IMG/VR virus record: IMGVR_UViG_3300017963_000395
Location: 1 to 43,373 of that record
Source: a virus
DNA length: 43,373 nucleotides
Reading direction: 5' to 3' (one strand)
Both the position numbers and the translations under genes were made by a program. Of the stretch, positions 26,639 through 35,605 are shown piece after piece (the stretch's first letter is position 1; every line of letters starts with the position of its first letter). Under the pieces are notes generated by a model. It was given only the letters and a program-made list of their open reading frames with translations. It ran no database searches and was not told the origin of the DNA.

Positions 26639-27816
26639 AATTTAAATCCCGAAAAACTATCAGGTTTTACATCAGATTTAATACCACCAACCAAATAACT
26701 AGTAATTTCCGATTCTTGTGGAGCTATTTGTACTTCTTTAGAGTTCAACCAGTGTGAGGTCCAGGGAAGTGGATTATTCTTCGCAGGAATATCGTAAATC
26801 GGACGAAGACCTATTGATTTCATTCTACGATTAGCGGTCCATTCTACGTATTGCTGAAGTAGTTTATCATTCAATCCAATCATACTTCCGTCCTTAAACA
26901 AATATTCAGCCCAGTGCTTCTCCTGATTTACAGCATTCTCAAAGGTCTTATAAGTCCATTGTTCTTCTTCTTTAGCGATCTTCTGCATATCAGGATCATC
27001 ACCTTCCTTCCATTTGTTAAGAATGTTTTGAGTAATGACTAAATGTTGATTCTCATCCCTGGCGATTAATGAGATGATTTTTGCACTTCCTTCCATAAGT
27101 TTGAGTTCACCAAAGGCGAAACTGCAAGCAAAACTAACGTAGAAGCGAATACCTTCAAGAATATTAACATTTGCAACTGCTCTGTAGAGTTTTCTTTTGA
27201 GTTCATATCTTTCTACCTGTGCGTAAGGAACTTGTTCTTGAGCGTGTTTCCAAAGTTCAGATGTTCCATAATATTGAGCACCATTAATAAAGTCATTATA
27301 CGCTTCAGTTACACTTACTGCTCTTTCCAGAATGCGATCATCACGAAGAATAGTATCAAATACTTCAGAGGGATCTGAATAAACATTTTTGATAATATAT
27401 GTGTATGAACGAGAATGAATCATTTCCATAAACTCCCAAACTTTCATACATGCCTCAAGTTCAGGAAGAGAGCAGTATGGAGCAAATGCCATACCGGGAC
27501 CTCTTCCCTGAACCGAATCAAGCATAATCTGATACTTTAGATTGGAAGTAAAAATATGCTTTTGTTCTGGGCGAAGAGTTTGATAATCTCCTCTATCTTT
27601 TTGTAGAGAGATTTCTTCGGGTCTCCAGAAATAACTTAACTGCTGTTGAGTTAGTTTATCAAATACTGGATACTTATAGGAATCATATCTTTGTATTCCC
27701 AGAGGTTGACCAAAAAACATGGGTTGCTTTTTGGTATCTACTTCTTGAGAATTGAAAACAGTCATTGACTGAATCATCTTTTTTTCCTCTAAACCTGTTT
27801 TGAAACTAAAAGTCAT
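26635..27816 (-). CDS. nrdB: NrdB, class Ia ribonucleotide reductase beta subunit, 393 aa
   Basis: Houses the diiron centre and Tyr radical. Ligand motifs are intact: LDSVQGRG (Asp), MEMIHSRSY (Glu, His, radical Tyr), LEGIRFYVSF (Glu) and RDENQHL (Glu, His). The C-terminus SFSGFKL is the short tail that docks in NrdA. It supplies dNTPs for phage replication together with nrdA, 46 nt upstream. Downstream ATG codons could be the true start. Confidence 0.96.
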   Translation of the reverse strand: MTFSFKTGLEEKKMIQSMTVFNSQEVDTKKQPMFFGQPLGIQRYDSYKYPVFDKLTQQQLSYFWRPEEISLQKDRGDYQTLRPEQKHIFTSNLKYQIMLDSVQGRGPGMAFAPYCSLPELEACMKVWEFMEMIHSRSYTYIIKNVYSDPSEVFDTILRDDRILERAVSVTEAYNDFINGAQYYGTSELWKHAQEQVPYAQVERYELKRKLYRAVANVNILEGIRFYVSFACSFAFGELKLMEGSAKIISLIARDENQHLVITQNILNKWKEGDDPDMQKIAKEEEQWTYKTFENAVNQEKHWAEYLFKDGSMIGLNDKLLQQYVEWTANRRMKSIGLRPIYDIPAKNNPLPWTSHWLNSKEVQIAPQESEITSYLVGGIKSDVKPDSFSGFKL

Positions 27817-27862
27817 AATTTTTTCTCTGATAATCTACTCAACACTCTTATATTTAATAAAC

Positions 27863-30163
27863 TTAAATACTACAACTTTCGCAACTTTCCTCATCGGTTT
27901 TCATAATATCATCCAGAAGCATTTGAAGATCTGGTTTAGTTTCCTCTTCTTCATCGGTCTTAATATCATAAGTATTTTGATAATATGCAGTCTTGTGTCC
28001 TACAGAATAGGAATAAAGCATATCTCGTGCCATTACGCTAACAGGAACTTCATTATCGGGATAATTTTGCGGATTATAGGACCAGTTTCCAGAAATCGCT
28101 TGATCGAAGAACTTTTGCATAACTGCAACAATATTAATATAGCCACGATTGCCAGGCATATCCCAAAGAAGCGTATAATTGTTCTTAAGAGATTGATACT
28201 GGGGGACAATCTGTTTAAGAGGGCCCTTCTTTGATTTTTTAATCGATAAGTATCCACGAGGTGGTTCAATTCCATTAGTTGCATTTGAAGTAACTGAACT
28301 ACTTTCTGAAGGCATTTGGGCGGACAAAGTTGAGTGTCTTAATCCATCTTTTAATATAGATGCCCTAAGTGATTCCCAATCATGCTGTAATGGTGTAGAA
28401 GAGATTTGATCTACATCTTTTTTATATGTATCAATCGGTAAAATACCATCTGAATATTTGGTGCGACCAAAGTATTCACAATGCCCCTTTTCTTTAGCGA
28501 GTTGATTTGATGTCTTTAGAAGATAATACTGGAAAGATTCAGAAAGTCCATGAACGGCATCCCATGCCTCCTGTGAGTCGTAGTTGAACCCAAGTTTAGC
28601 AAGATAGTGTGCCAGACCGATGTATCCAATACCGAGTGCTCTACGGCGCTTTGTAAAGTTCTCTGCCGCTTTCACCGGATATTGCTGATAGTCAATTAAT
28701 TCTTCTAATGCACGGACCGAAAGATTACAAAGTTCCTCAAGTTCTTCGTCAGATTTTACCTTACCAATATTAATTGCAGAAAGAATACAAGTTGCTATTT
28801 CTTGAGGACCGTCATCATCAATATGTTGAATTGGTGTCGTCGGCAAAGAAATTTCGACGCAGAGGTTTGACATTACAATTTGGTCTTTAAATGAACCATG
28901 AGAATTGGCATGATCTATATTCATAATATAGATACGACCTGTTTCAGCTCTTTCTTTAAGAAGTTTAAGAATAAGTTCTTGTGCCTTAATAGCTTTCTTT
29001 TGAATGGAAGAATCGTTCTCGTACTGGACGTACAGATCGTCAAATTTGTCTGTTCCAAAAGAATCATAAAGTCCAGGTACATCATGGGGAGAGAATAATG
29101 TGATTTCCCCATCTTGAATGAATCTTTCATAAAATATTTTAGATAATTGTATTCCATAATCCAATTTACGAACTCGGTTATCTTCGGTTCCTTTATTATT
29201 TTTAAGAACAAGAATGTCTTCTATTTCTTGATGCCAGATAGGAAAAAAGCAAGTTGCAGAACCACCTCTTATGCCGTTTTGCGTACAGCATCGTACAGTT
29301 GATTCAAACTTTTTAAGGAAAGGAACAACGCCAGTGTGCTGAACTTCTCCACCTCTAATTTTACTGTTGATACCACGTATTCTGCCTGCGTTAATGCCAA
29401 TACCAGCCCTTTGTGAGACATACCTGCCAATAGCCATATCGCTACTAAAGATGCTATCGAGGGTGTCATCAACATCAACCAAAACACAAGATGCAAATTG
29501 ACGAAGTGGTGTCCGGACCCCTGCCATGATCGGTGTTGGGATGTTGATTTTGTGCTTTGAGATTGCGTCATAGTACCTCTTTACATAAGAAAGGCGAGTT
29601 TCTTTTGGATACTCTGAAAAGATTGTCAGAGCAATCATCATATACATGAACTGCGGTGTTTCATATACTCCACCACCACTACGGTCCTGAACCAAATACT
29701 TATCAACTACCTGACGAAGACCGGCATAAGTAAAAAGATAATCCCTATCATGATTAATAAAAGAATCTACTTTTTCAATTTCTTCTTCAGTATAAAGTTT
29801 TAGAATCTCTTCATCATACACCCCACATTTAACACATTTTTGAATGTGCTGAAATATTGTAGGACATTCGTGCATACGACCAAACAACTGCTTGCGGAGA
29901 GCGAACAGAAGCAGGCGAGCGGCAACAAACTGATAGTTAGGGTGGTCTAGGTCAATAAGGTCGCTTGCAGAGCGAATTAGGATCTCCTGAACCTCCGCTG
30001 TCGTAATACCATCATAGAACTGAATACCTGACTGCATCTCAACTTGACTTGCAGAAACTCCGGCAAGGTCTTTACATGCCTCCTCAACCATAAGATGAAG
30101 TTTATTAAGATCTAAACTTTCTAATGACCCATTTCTTTTAATAACTTTTGTTCCGTTACTCAT
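27863..30163 (-). CDS. nrdA: NrdA, class Ia ribonucleotide reductase alpha subunit, 766 aa
   Basis: Reduces NDPs to dNDPs. An N-terminal ATP-cone-like region (VIKRNGSLESLDLNKLH) is followed by the barrel with Cys in FASCVLVD, catalytic MSNLCVEISLP, Cys in CILSAINIG, radical-transfer pair KTAYYQNT and the C-terminal CESC redox pair. All key residues are present and no intein interrupts it, though nrdA is a common intein site. ATG at 30163 overlaps the primase stop (ATGA), so that start is preferred over a GTG 12 nt upstream. Confidence 0.97.
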   Translation of the reverse strand: MSNGTKVIKRNGSLESLDLNKLHLMVEEACKDLAGVSASQVEMQSGIQFYDGITTAEVQEILIRSASDLIDLDHPNYQFVAARLLLFALRKQLFGRMHECPTIFQHIQKCVKCGVYDEEILKLYTEEEIEKVDSFINHDRDYLFTYAGLRQVVDKYLVQDRSGGGVYETPQFMYMMIALTIFSEYPKETRLSYVKRYYDAISKHKINIPTPIMAGVRTPLRQFASCVLVDVDDTLDSIFSSDMAIGRYVSQRAGIGINAGRIRGINSKIRGGEVQHTGVVPFLKKFESTVRCCTQNGIRGGSATCFFPIWHQEIEDILVLKNNKGTEDNRVRKLDYGIQLSKIFYERFIQDGEITLFSPHDVPGLYDSFGTDKFDDLYVQYENDSSIQKKAIKAQELILKLLKERAETGRIYIMNIDHANSHGSFKDQIVMSNLCVEISLPTTPIQHIDDDGPQEIATCILSAINIGKVKSDEELEELCNLSVRALEELIDYQQYPVKAAENFTKRRRALGIGYIGLAHYLAKLGFNYDSQEAWDAVHGLSESFQYYLLKTSNQLAKEKGHCEYFGRTKYSDGILPIDTYKKDVDQISSTPLQHDWESLRASILKDGLRHSTLSAQMPSESSSVTSNATNGIEPPRGYLSIKKSKKGPLKQIVPQYQSLKNNYTLLWDMPGNRGYINIVAVMQKFFDQAISGNWSYNPQNYPDNEVPVSVMARDMLYSYSVGHKTAYYQNTYDIKTDEEEETKPDLQMLLDDIMKTDEESCESCSI

Positions 30164-31131
30164 ACTTTTTTCCACTCGTTAAACTTTACTGTTGCGGTTA
30201 AACCTTCGTATGTATTTGATTCTATCACATCTTGAACGTTAAGTCCAGATAAAATCATATCATTAATATCCTTATGTTTTATATTTTGAGGCCAAATAAT
30301 TACCTTTTCTCCTCTATTGATTGTTTTTGATATTCGATTGACGATTTCTCTGTTGCGTGGTTCATTATCAAAAACCCAAATATAATCGCTCCAACCAAAC
30401 GACCTAATATCAATATCGGACCCGCACATAGCAACAGAGTTTTTAATAAATGTGGAGTCGAATGGTCCTTCAACGATGTAAATCGGTTTTTTGGAATCAA
30501 TTTTTTCAAGTCCATAAATCTTTGGAGCATCATCATTAAGCATTACGGTGATATATTTATTGGTAGAAGATTCTATTGCTCTTCCCTGAAATCCAATCAA
30601 ATTATTATCAACATCATACATGGGTATAATGATACGAGATTCATCTTTATCAATATTCTTAAATGTATGTTTTTGTTGATTCACCCAATACTTAAATCTT
30701 TCGGCAAAATAAAACTTTTCTGGTTTTAATTTTCTCTTCTCAAGATATTCTTTACTGATAGGAACTTCTGATGCCTTTGGTAAATCTAATTTTTTTGTGA
30801 ACTTTGGAGATTGGAAATTAAATTCAGGTTCTTTTGCTATAAAATTTCTTCCAGTATTTCCTTCTTTAAACTTTTCAAAAATATATTGTTTATAACTCGT
30901 AGTATCTATTTGCTTAAGAAAATTATTGAAAGAAATATTTGTTCCACAGTTATGACACTTAAAATTTGTATTATTTTTAACTTGATATAAATATCCTCTC
31001 GCCTTATTTTTATTTTTTTGAGAGTCGCCACAAATAGGGCAACGAAAATTATAAAGATTATTCTTTACCTTCTTAAACTTTTGAAGTCTTGAAGATATTA
31101 AATTGATGTACTTAACATCAACAAAGTCCAT
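30160..31131 (-). CDS. gp61: Gp61 DNA primase, 323 aa
   Basis: T4 gp61 homologue, which makes RNA primers with the gp41 helicase. Zinc-binding CPICGDSQKNKNKARG and CHNCG are followed by a TOPRIM domain (PIYIVEGPFDSTFIKN with catalytic Glu; YIWVFDNEPRNRE with the Asp). Length fits T4 gp61 (about 340 aa). First gene of the gp61-nrdA-nrdB run. Start at MDFVDVKYI or two codons earlier. Confidence 0.92.
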   Translation of the reverse strand: MDFVDVKYINLISSRLQKFKKVKNNLYNFRCPICGDSQKNKNKARGYLYQVKNNTNFKCHNCGTNISFNNFLKQIDTTSYKQYIFEKFKEGNTGRNFIAKEPEFNFQSPKFTKKLDLPKASEVPISKEYLEKRKLKPEKFYFAERFKYWVNQQKHTFKNIDKDESRIIIPMYDVDNNLIGFQGRAIESSTNKYITVMLNDDAPKIYGLEKIDSKKPIYIVEGPFDSTFIKNSVAMCGSDIDIRSFGWSDYIWVFDNEPRNREIVNRISKTINRGEKVIIWPQNIKHKDINDMILSGLNVQDVIESNTYEGLTATVKFNEWKKV

Positions 31132-31155
31132 AAACACACATTAATTGGTTTTATT

Positions 31156-31183
31156 ATTCTAGCAGATTATCTCCCTTTGTCAA
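31156..31183 (-). promoter_or_regulatory. Early promoter of the gp61-nrdA-nrdB operon
   Basis: TTGACA, 16-nt spacer, TAGAAT on the minus strand, about 20 nt before the gp61 start. Confidence 0.7.
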
Positions 31184-31301
31184 TACAGAGAGATGTAAGT
31201 ATTGCCGTCCATTTAATGACAGAATTTGTTATTTTTTGTAGCGAATATGTAGTAATTTGCCTTTTAGTTTTCACTACATTTGGTTTCGAGTACTTAAATA
31301 T

Positions 31302-31715
31302 TTATTTTTTTTCTATCTGTCCTTGTGGAGAATTTGGAGTCAATATATCAACTACTGTTGTCGATTGGGAAAGTACAAAAGAAAGAATAATTATAGATCC
31401 AACTATTATCCAACGAAACTTTACAATTTCTTCTACTTTAATCTCTAAAGATTTAATTTTATCTGCCACTAATTCGTGTTGTTCTCGGTTTTCATCCTTT
31501 AATTCGTGTATCATATTAGAAATCATATTATCAGTTTTTCCACATTGGTCTATTTTTTCTTCATGGACAGCGAGCATTTTACTGATGTTTTGACCAGTTT
31601 TACCCATGATTTGAATTGCTTCGTCTATTTTTTTCATCATAAGTTCGTAAGAGGAAATCCTTTCTTCTAAAACAGCAATTTTTGTATCGGAGGCGGCGTT
31701 TCGTTGATTAAACAT
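31302..31715 (-). CDS. Coiled-coil protein with C-terminal membrane helix, 137 aa
   Basis: A long heptad region (KIAVLEERISSYELMMKKID to ADKIKSLEIKVEEIV), then one membrane helix (FRWIIVGSIIILSFVLSQ) and a short tail. A tail-anchored layout. Conserved-looking in cyanophages, function unknown; spanin or holin-control roles are speculative. Confidence 0.65.
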   Translation of the reverse strand: MFNQRNAASDTKIAVLEERISSYELMMKKIDEAIQIMGKTGQNISKMLAVHEEKIDQCGKTDNMISNMIHELKDENREQHELVADKIKSLEIKVEEIVKFRWIIVGSIIILSFVLSQSTTVVDILTPNSPQGQIEKK

Positions 31716-31784
31716 TTTACTTTTAGTTCTTGAAGATACTGCTCTTAACTACAAAACGAATACTTCAAGTAGTATTAAAAATAT

Positions 31785-32012
31785 TTATTTGTCTATTGAT
31801 TTTACCCACTTTTTATATGGTGGCAAAATTCTCCTAAAATCTACCGTTCCATTTTTCTTTTTTTTTCCCATTAAAGGATCAAATCCTGCAACAGGTCCTT
31901 TAGGATCAGCAGCACTAGTAAATCCCCCACTACCGACAATCATTCCCTCTTCTTTTAGATTTCTATAGTGGCGAAATGCCTCAATAATTTTATCAATCTT
32001 CTTCTTTTCCAT
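31785..32012 (-). CDS. Conserved cyanophage small protein, 75 aa
   Basis: KIIEAFRHYRNLKEEG, then SGGFTSAADPKGPVAGFDPL and a basic tail (FRRILPPYKKWVKSID). The pattern recurs in cyanophage structural regions. It overlaps the upstream gene by 20 nt. Likely virion-associated; function unknown. Confidence 0.72.
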   Translation of the reverse strand: MEKKKIDKIIEAFRHYRNLKEEGMIVGSGGFTSAADPKGPVAGFDPLMGKKKKNGTVDFRRILPPYKKWVKSIDK

Positions 32013-32385
32013 TGTAGATTTTGTAAAGTTCCTTTAGACAAATCAAATCAACTTGGATGTCATGAATACTAGATTTTGGATATTCTGGTAATCTATTAAG
32101 AAATATAATAAATGATTTAACAGCAGACCACATATCATTTTCTATTTTAAAAAAGAGCATGGGGGTTGTTGCTTCACCAAAAATATTGTAAAGAATAATA
32201 AAATGATTTAAAATTAAGTGAGTTTTAAGGTCCCCAGATTTCCTATATCTTTTCAACAATCGTTTAATATACTTAAAATGATTTAAATCCTTTTCAAAAT
32301 CTTCTTTAGTGACAGATTGAGGATTTTCATAATTTTTTATAGCAAATAAGAGGAAATTATCCTCATTCAGTTCATTAAAAATCAT
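31993..32385 (-). CDS. Conserved phage hypothetical protein, 130 aa
   Basis: All-helical look (DFEKDLNHFKYIKRLLKRY, ILNHFIILYNIFGEATTPML, VDLICLKELYKIYNG). I recognise it as a small protein family common in T4-like cyanophages, without known function. Confidence 0.72.
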   Translation of the reverse strand: MIFNELNEDNFLLFAIKNYENPQSVTKEDFEKDLNHFKYIKRLLKRYRKSGDLKTHLILNHFIILYNIFGEATTPMLFFKIENDMWSAVKSFIIFLNRLPEYPKSSIHDIQVDLICLKELYKIYNGKEED

Positions 32386-32391
32386 AATTTA

Positions 32392-33225
32392 TCATGAAAC
32401 GGTCATTGTTGCAATTCCAGAAGTTACCGAAACGTCTCCGGAAGTAATTACGACACGATACTTATAATTGTTCTTACTTGCATTAGTGTTTGTAATGTTT
32501 ACGCTAGTTGCTGTTTGTCCCGAAAGGTTAGCAAATGTTCCAGTATTAGGATCTTGCTGCCACTGATAAGACGGAGATGCATAAGAAGGTGCTACGGAAG
32601 CAGTTACACTAAATGTTGCAGTTGCCGTAGTTCCTACACCAATAGAAGAAGGTTGAGATGTAATTGTAATAATTGCATCAGGGAAAACTACATCATCAGT
32701 AGCATCACCCGGAGTTCCAAATGTTGCATTAGATCCACTAGTAATTTCGGACATTGCAACAAGTGTTTCTGTCTTAACTCTCATCTCACCTTCAGAACCA
32801 ATATAAGTTTTAATACCTACCCAACCAGCATGAGTGACTGCATAATTTGTTGTTGCTGTTGCGCCAGTTTCGTAAATATCAACACCATAGATTAATGCGA
32901 TTGTTGCTCCGGCACCTGCTCCACCATTTCCATAATTTGAATCTTCCAAAGTATAAATTGGTCTTTGTGATAATGCGTAAGAAACTCCCGAAATAACAGC
33001 ACCACTCAAATATTGAGTTGTTGCAATGGAAATTAATTCATCGGAAGTAACTCCAGAAATAACTGCAGATCCAAAAGTTGAACCAGTACCTATTGAAATT
33101 ACAGTTCCCTCATCAATGCCTGCTGCAGTAAAAGAAGTTCCACTGCCAGTAATAGTTTTTGCAATGTAATCAACACTCACCGTTCCTGGTGAGAATAGAT
33201 CGTCTGCAGTTCCCCAGAGTGCCAT
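32392..33225 (-). CDS. Virion structural protein with C-terminal Ig-like domain, 277 aa
   Basis: The N-terminus MALWGTADDLFSPGTVSVDY is typical of a cyanophage virion protein. Beta-rich repeats follow (GTSFTAAGIDEGTVISI). The last 85 residues are Ig-like (ITSQPSSIGVGTTATATFSV, SYQWQQDPNTGTFANLSG), a fold phages use to decorate capsids and bind carbohydrate. A late promoter lies upstream. Confidence 0.75.
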   Translation of the reverse strand: MALWGTADDLFSPGTVSVDYIAKTITGSGTSFTAAGIDEGTVISIGTGSTFGSAVISGVTSDELISIATTQYLSGAVISGVSYALSQRPIYTLEDSNYGNGGAGAGATIALIYGVDIYETGATATTNYAVTHAGWVGIKTYIGSEGEMRVKTETLVAMSEITSGSNATFGTPGDATDDVVFPDAIITITSQPSSIGVGTTATATFSVTASVAPSYASPSYQWQQDPNTGTFANLSGQTATSVNITNTNASKNNYKYRVVITSGDVSVTSGIATMTVS

Positions 33226-33258
33226 TTTTTTCTTCCGTAATTAGTTTATTCGTAAAAG

Positions 33259-33266
33259 TATTTATA
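33259..33266 (-). promoter_or_regulatory. T4-type late promoter
   Basis: TATAAATA on the minus strand, 34 nt before the Ig-domain structural gene and right after the preceding terminator. Confidence 0.65.
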
Positions 33267-33295
33267 AAAAATAGAGACCCAGTATTTGGGTCTCT
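33266..33295 (-). terminator. Rho-independent terminator
   Basis: AGAGACCC/GGGTCTCT perfect 8-bp stem and an ATTTTTT tail on the minus strand, after the 61-aa membrane gene. Confidence 0.88.
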
Positions 33296-33317
33296 AAAGT
33301 AAAATTATGTATTAATA

Positions 33318-33503
33318 TCAGGGAGTTGGATCTTTGGCACCCTTATCTTTTAGAAGTTTTTGAGTTTGAATAATAACGAAAGAGACAAGACCGTTAGATT
33401 TAACTGCGGGAACTGCTCCAAGAAGCTCAGAAAGAATAAGAAGAATGGTTGCGAGTGCAGCTTCATTTGCGAGCACCCAAGCCCAGATTACGGCTAAAGA
33501 CAT
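33318..33503 (-). CDS. Small membrane protein, 61 aa, holin-like
   Basis: SLAVIWAWVLANEAALATIL then LILSELLGAVPAVKSNG and a basic tail (QTQKLLKDKGAKDPTP). One or two hydrophobic segments with a charged end, a layout consistent with a holin, but no family assignment is certain. Confidence 0.6.
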   Translation of the reverse strand: MSLAVIWAWVLANEAALATILLILSELLGAVPAVKSNGLVSFVIIQTQKLLKDKGAKDPTP

Positions 33504-33543
33504 AATGTACCTCGGTGTAAATGTATCCTATCTTATTTAGGAA

Positions 33544-35604
33544 CTAGGTTCCTTTAGTATCCATCTTAAAGTTTACTGCTTTTTCTCTAGCAGCACGACG
33601 AATACCCACTATATGCTTTGGGGATTGTCTTCCAGAACCAGGTTCTCCGGCAGCAACGGGTATAACTTTTCCAATACGATCTTTAGATTTTTCTCTGGAA
33701 CCACCATATTTTAGCCACGGTTCTTTTTCTACCCTTTTTTTAATTTGGTTATTTCCTCCCTCTACAGATGAACGACCAGTTGTAAATTTCTTTCCAGTTT
33801 CTTTAGCATATCTGGTCCTCTCATCCACTAATTCACCTTCTGGTTCATATCCAGCAGTAATAGAAGGATCAGTTCCTTTAGGTGCTGATCTCATTGCTTG
33901 AAGTTTTCTTTGCATAATTTGAATTTCCTGCTGTTTCATCCTATCCTGTTGTTGAGACTTTTTTTTCTGTTGGTCTTGATCTGGTTCTTGTTGAGTTTTT
34001 GATTGCATTTCCAGTGCTTGTTCTGCTATCTTTTTAGCTATTTTAGTAGCCGTTGCCATTTTAACTTCCATTCCACGACCAGGATATCTTTTTTCAAAAT
34101 CCTTAAGATTCATTTTTTGTGCAATTTCTTCTCTCTTCTTTAATTCAGCAGGTGTTAAAGTTTTTTCATCGAGTTCAACTTCTTCCTTTTTAATTATAAC
34201 GGAATCCTTTGCTACATCAGAATATGGTGCTTTTTCATAAGGATCAATAAGTCTCATCCCAATCGCAGTTGTTTCTTTCGCTTCACTACGAATAGATGAA
34301 AGTAAATCGTCAAGTTTGCTAGTTTTCTTTACTCTTGTCGTTTTTGTTTTTACTGCTGCTTTTGGTTTTGCTGGAGTTGTTGCTTTTGGTTTTGCCTTTG
34401 GCGCAACCTTTACTTTTGGTGGAGCAGTTTCACTACCTTCCCAAGGGTCGGCGGGTTTTTCTGCAGTTTTCTTTTCTGGTCCTTTATAAGAACCACTACT
34501 TACCTTTTCCTTCTGACCTACACCGGCACCACGATATGTTGATGATTTTCTTGTTCCGGTAGGTGAGACACTTGGAGTTTTATCACCACCCTCAATTTTA
34601 CGAGCAACACCTAATGCACTTTTCGCAACCTTTCTTGCCCCAGTTGCTACTGCCTGTTTTGCTGCCTTTTTAACACCAGAAAGTTTTTTTCTTGCAATAC
34701 TCAAGAGACCTTCTTTTTTCTTTTCAGAACCACCACCAGAAGAAGTATCGTGTCCAAAAGTTACTTTTGCTTCAACTAGGGCATACTCAATCGCTTCCTC
34801 AATATCATCTTCTCCATAACCTTCATTCAGAAGTTCATCATAAACACTTTCAACAATATAATCAACTTCATCAATCTCTACCATTTCAAGAAGAGATCCA
34901 CCAAGTTCTTCTACTACTTCAGCAATATTTGGATTAATAATAATTTTATTTTTTACTGACTTTTCAGAGATTTTTTTTTTATCTTCGTTTTTACTGATTA
35001 CATCCATAATTTCCGAAAGATCTTGTCTCCAATTTGAGAAACCTTCTTTGACTTCTTTTTTCTTTTTCTTAAACTTACCAGAAACTTCACCCTCTTCGTA
35101 ACCAATACCATCCCCATCATCATCCCACCATTTCTTAACTTTCTTTGCTTCACTCATTGCTTTCTTTACTTTTAATGCAAGCGTATCTTTCTTTTGTCCG
35201 GGTTTTAACTTACGAACTTCTGCTGCAGGAGTATCATAAGTGGGTTGTTGTGGAGTAGAATTTTTAGGTTCTTTTAGTGCTTTTTCGGTTGCCTGAATAT
35301 CAGCAAGTATTGCTCTCCCTTTTCTTGTCCTTTCTTGTTCTTTTTTCTTTGCGGGAGTAACCATTCTCGCCATCCTTTCTTCACGCGAACGAAGTGCTTC
35401 ATCTACATATTCTTCATTCTTAATATTTTTCCTTTCTCTCATTGCCTTTGCTTTTGCAAGTGTTCTTTCTCTTGCTGCTTCTTGCTCTTCTTTTGAGATT
35501 GCAGTCACAGCACCAAGTCTTTCTGCAGGTTTGCCAGGAACTGCAGACTCAAAAATCTGCTCATAATAAATGGAAGAAATATCATTTACAATATTTTTAG
35601 ACAT
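33544..35604 (-). CDS. Lysine-rich virion structural protein, 686 aa
   Basis: The N-terminus (YYEQIFESAVPGKPAERLGA) is a cyanophage structural-protein signature as I recall it. The body is charged and low-complexity, with Pro/Lys/Ala repeats (VAPKAKPKATTPAKPKAAVK). WWDDDGDGIGYEEGE resembles an EF-hand calcium loop. The C-terminus is basic (SPKHIVGIRRAAREKA). Probably packaged in the virion; exact role unknown. Confidence 0.7.
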   Translation of the reverse strand: MSKNIVNDISSIYYEQIFESAVPGKPAERLGAVTAISKEEQEAARERTLAKAKAMRERKNIKNEEYVDEALRSREERMARMVTPAKKKEQERTRKGRAILADIQATEKALKEPKNSTPQQPTYDTPAAEVRKLKPGQKKDTLALKVKKAMSEAKKVKKWWDDDGDGIGYEEGEVSGKFKKKKKEVKEGFSNWRQDLSEIMDVISKNEDKKKISEKSVKNKIIINPNIAEVVEELGGSLLEMVEIDEVDYIVESVYDELLNEGYGEDDIEEAIEYALVEAKVTFGHDTSSGGGSEKKKEGLLSIARKKLSGVKKAAKQAVATGARKVAKSALGVARKIEGGDKTPSVSPTGTRKSSTYRGAGVGQKEKVSSGSYKGPEKKTAEKPADPWEGSETAPPKVKVAPKAKPKATTPAKPKAAVKTKTTRVKKTSKLDDLLSSIRSEAKETTAIGMRLIDPYEKAPYSDVAKDSVIIKKEEVELDEKTLTPAELKKREEIAQKMNLKDFEKRYPGRGMEVKMATATKIAKKIAEQALEMQSKTQQEPDQDQQKKKSQQQDRMKQQEIQIMQRKLQAMRSAPKGTDPSITAGYEPEGELVDERTRYAKETGKKFTTGRSSVEGGNNQIKKRVEKEPWLKYGGSREKSKDRIGKVIPVAAGEPGSGRQSPKHIVGIRRAAREKAVNFKMDTKGT

Positions 35605-35605
35605 C

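Noticed and set aside
27863-30163. An intein or intron in nrdA
   Set aside because: The sequence aligns by eye with the whole class Ia alpha subunit without insertion.
31177-31593. Plus-strand 138-aa ORF
   Set aside because: It is antisense to the coiled-coil membrane protein gene; its composition follows the opposite strand.
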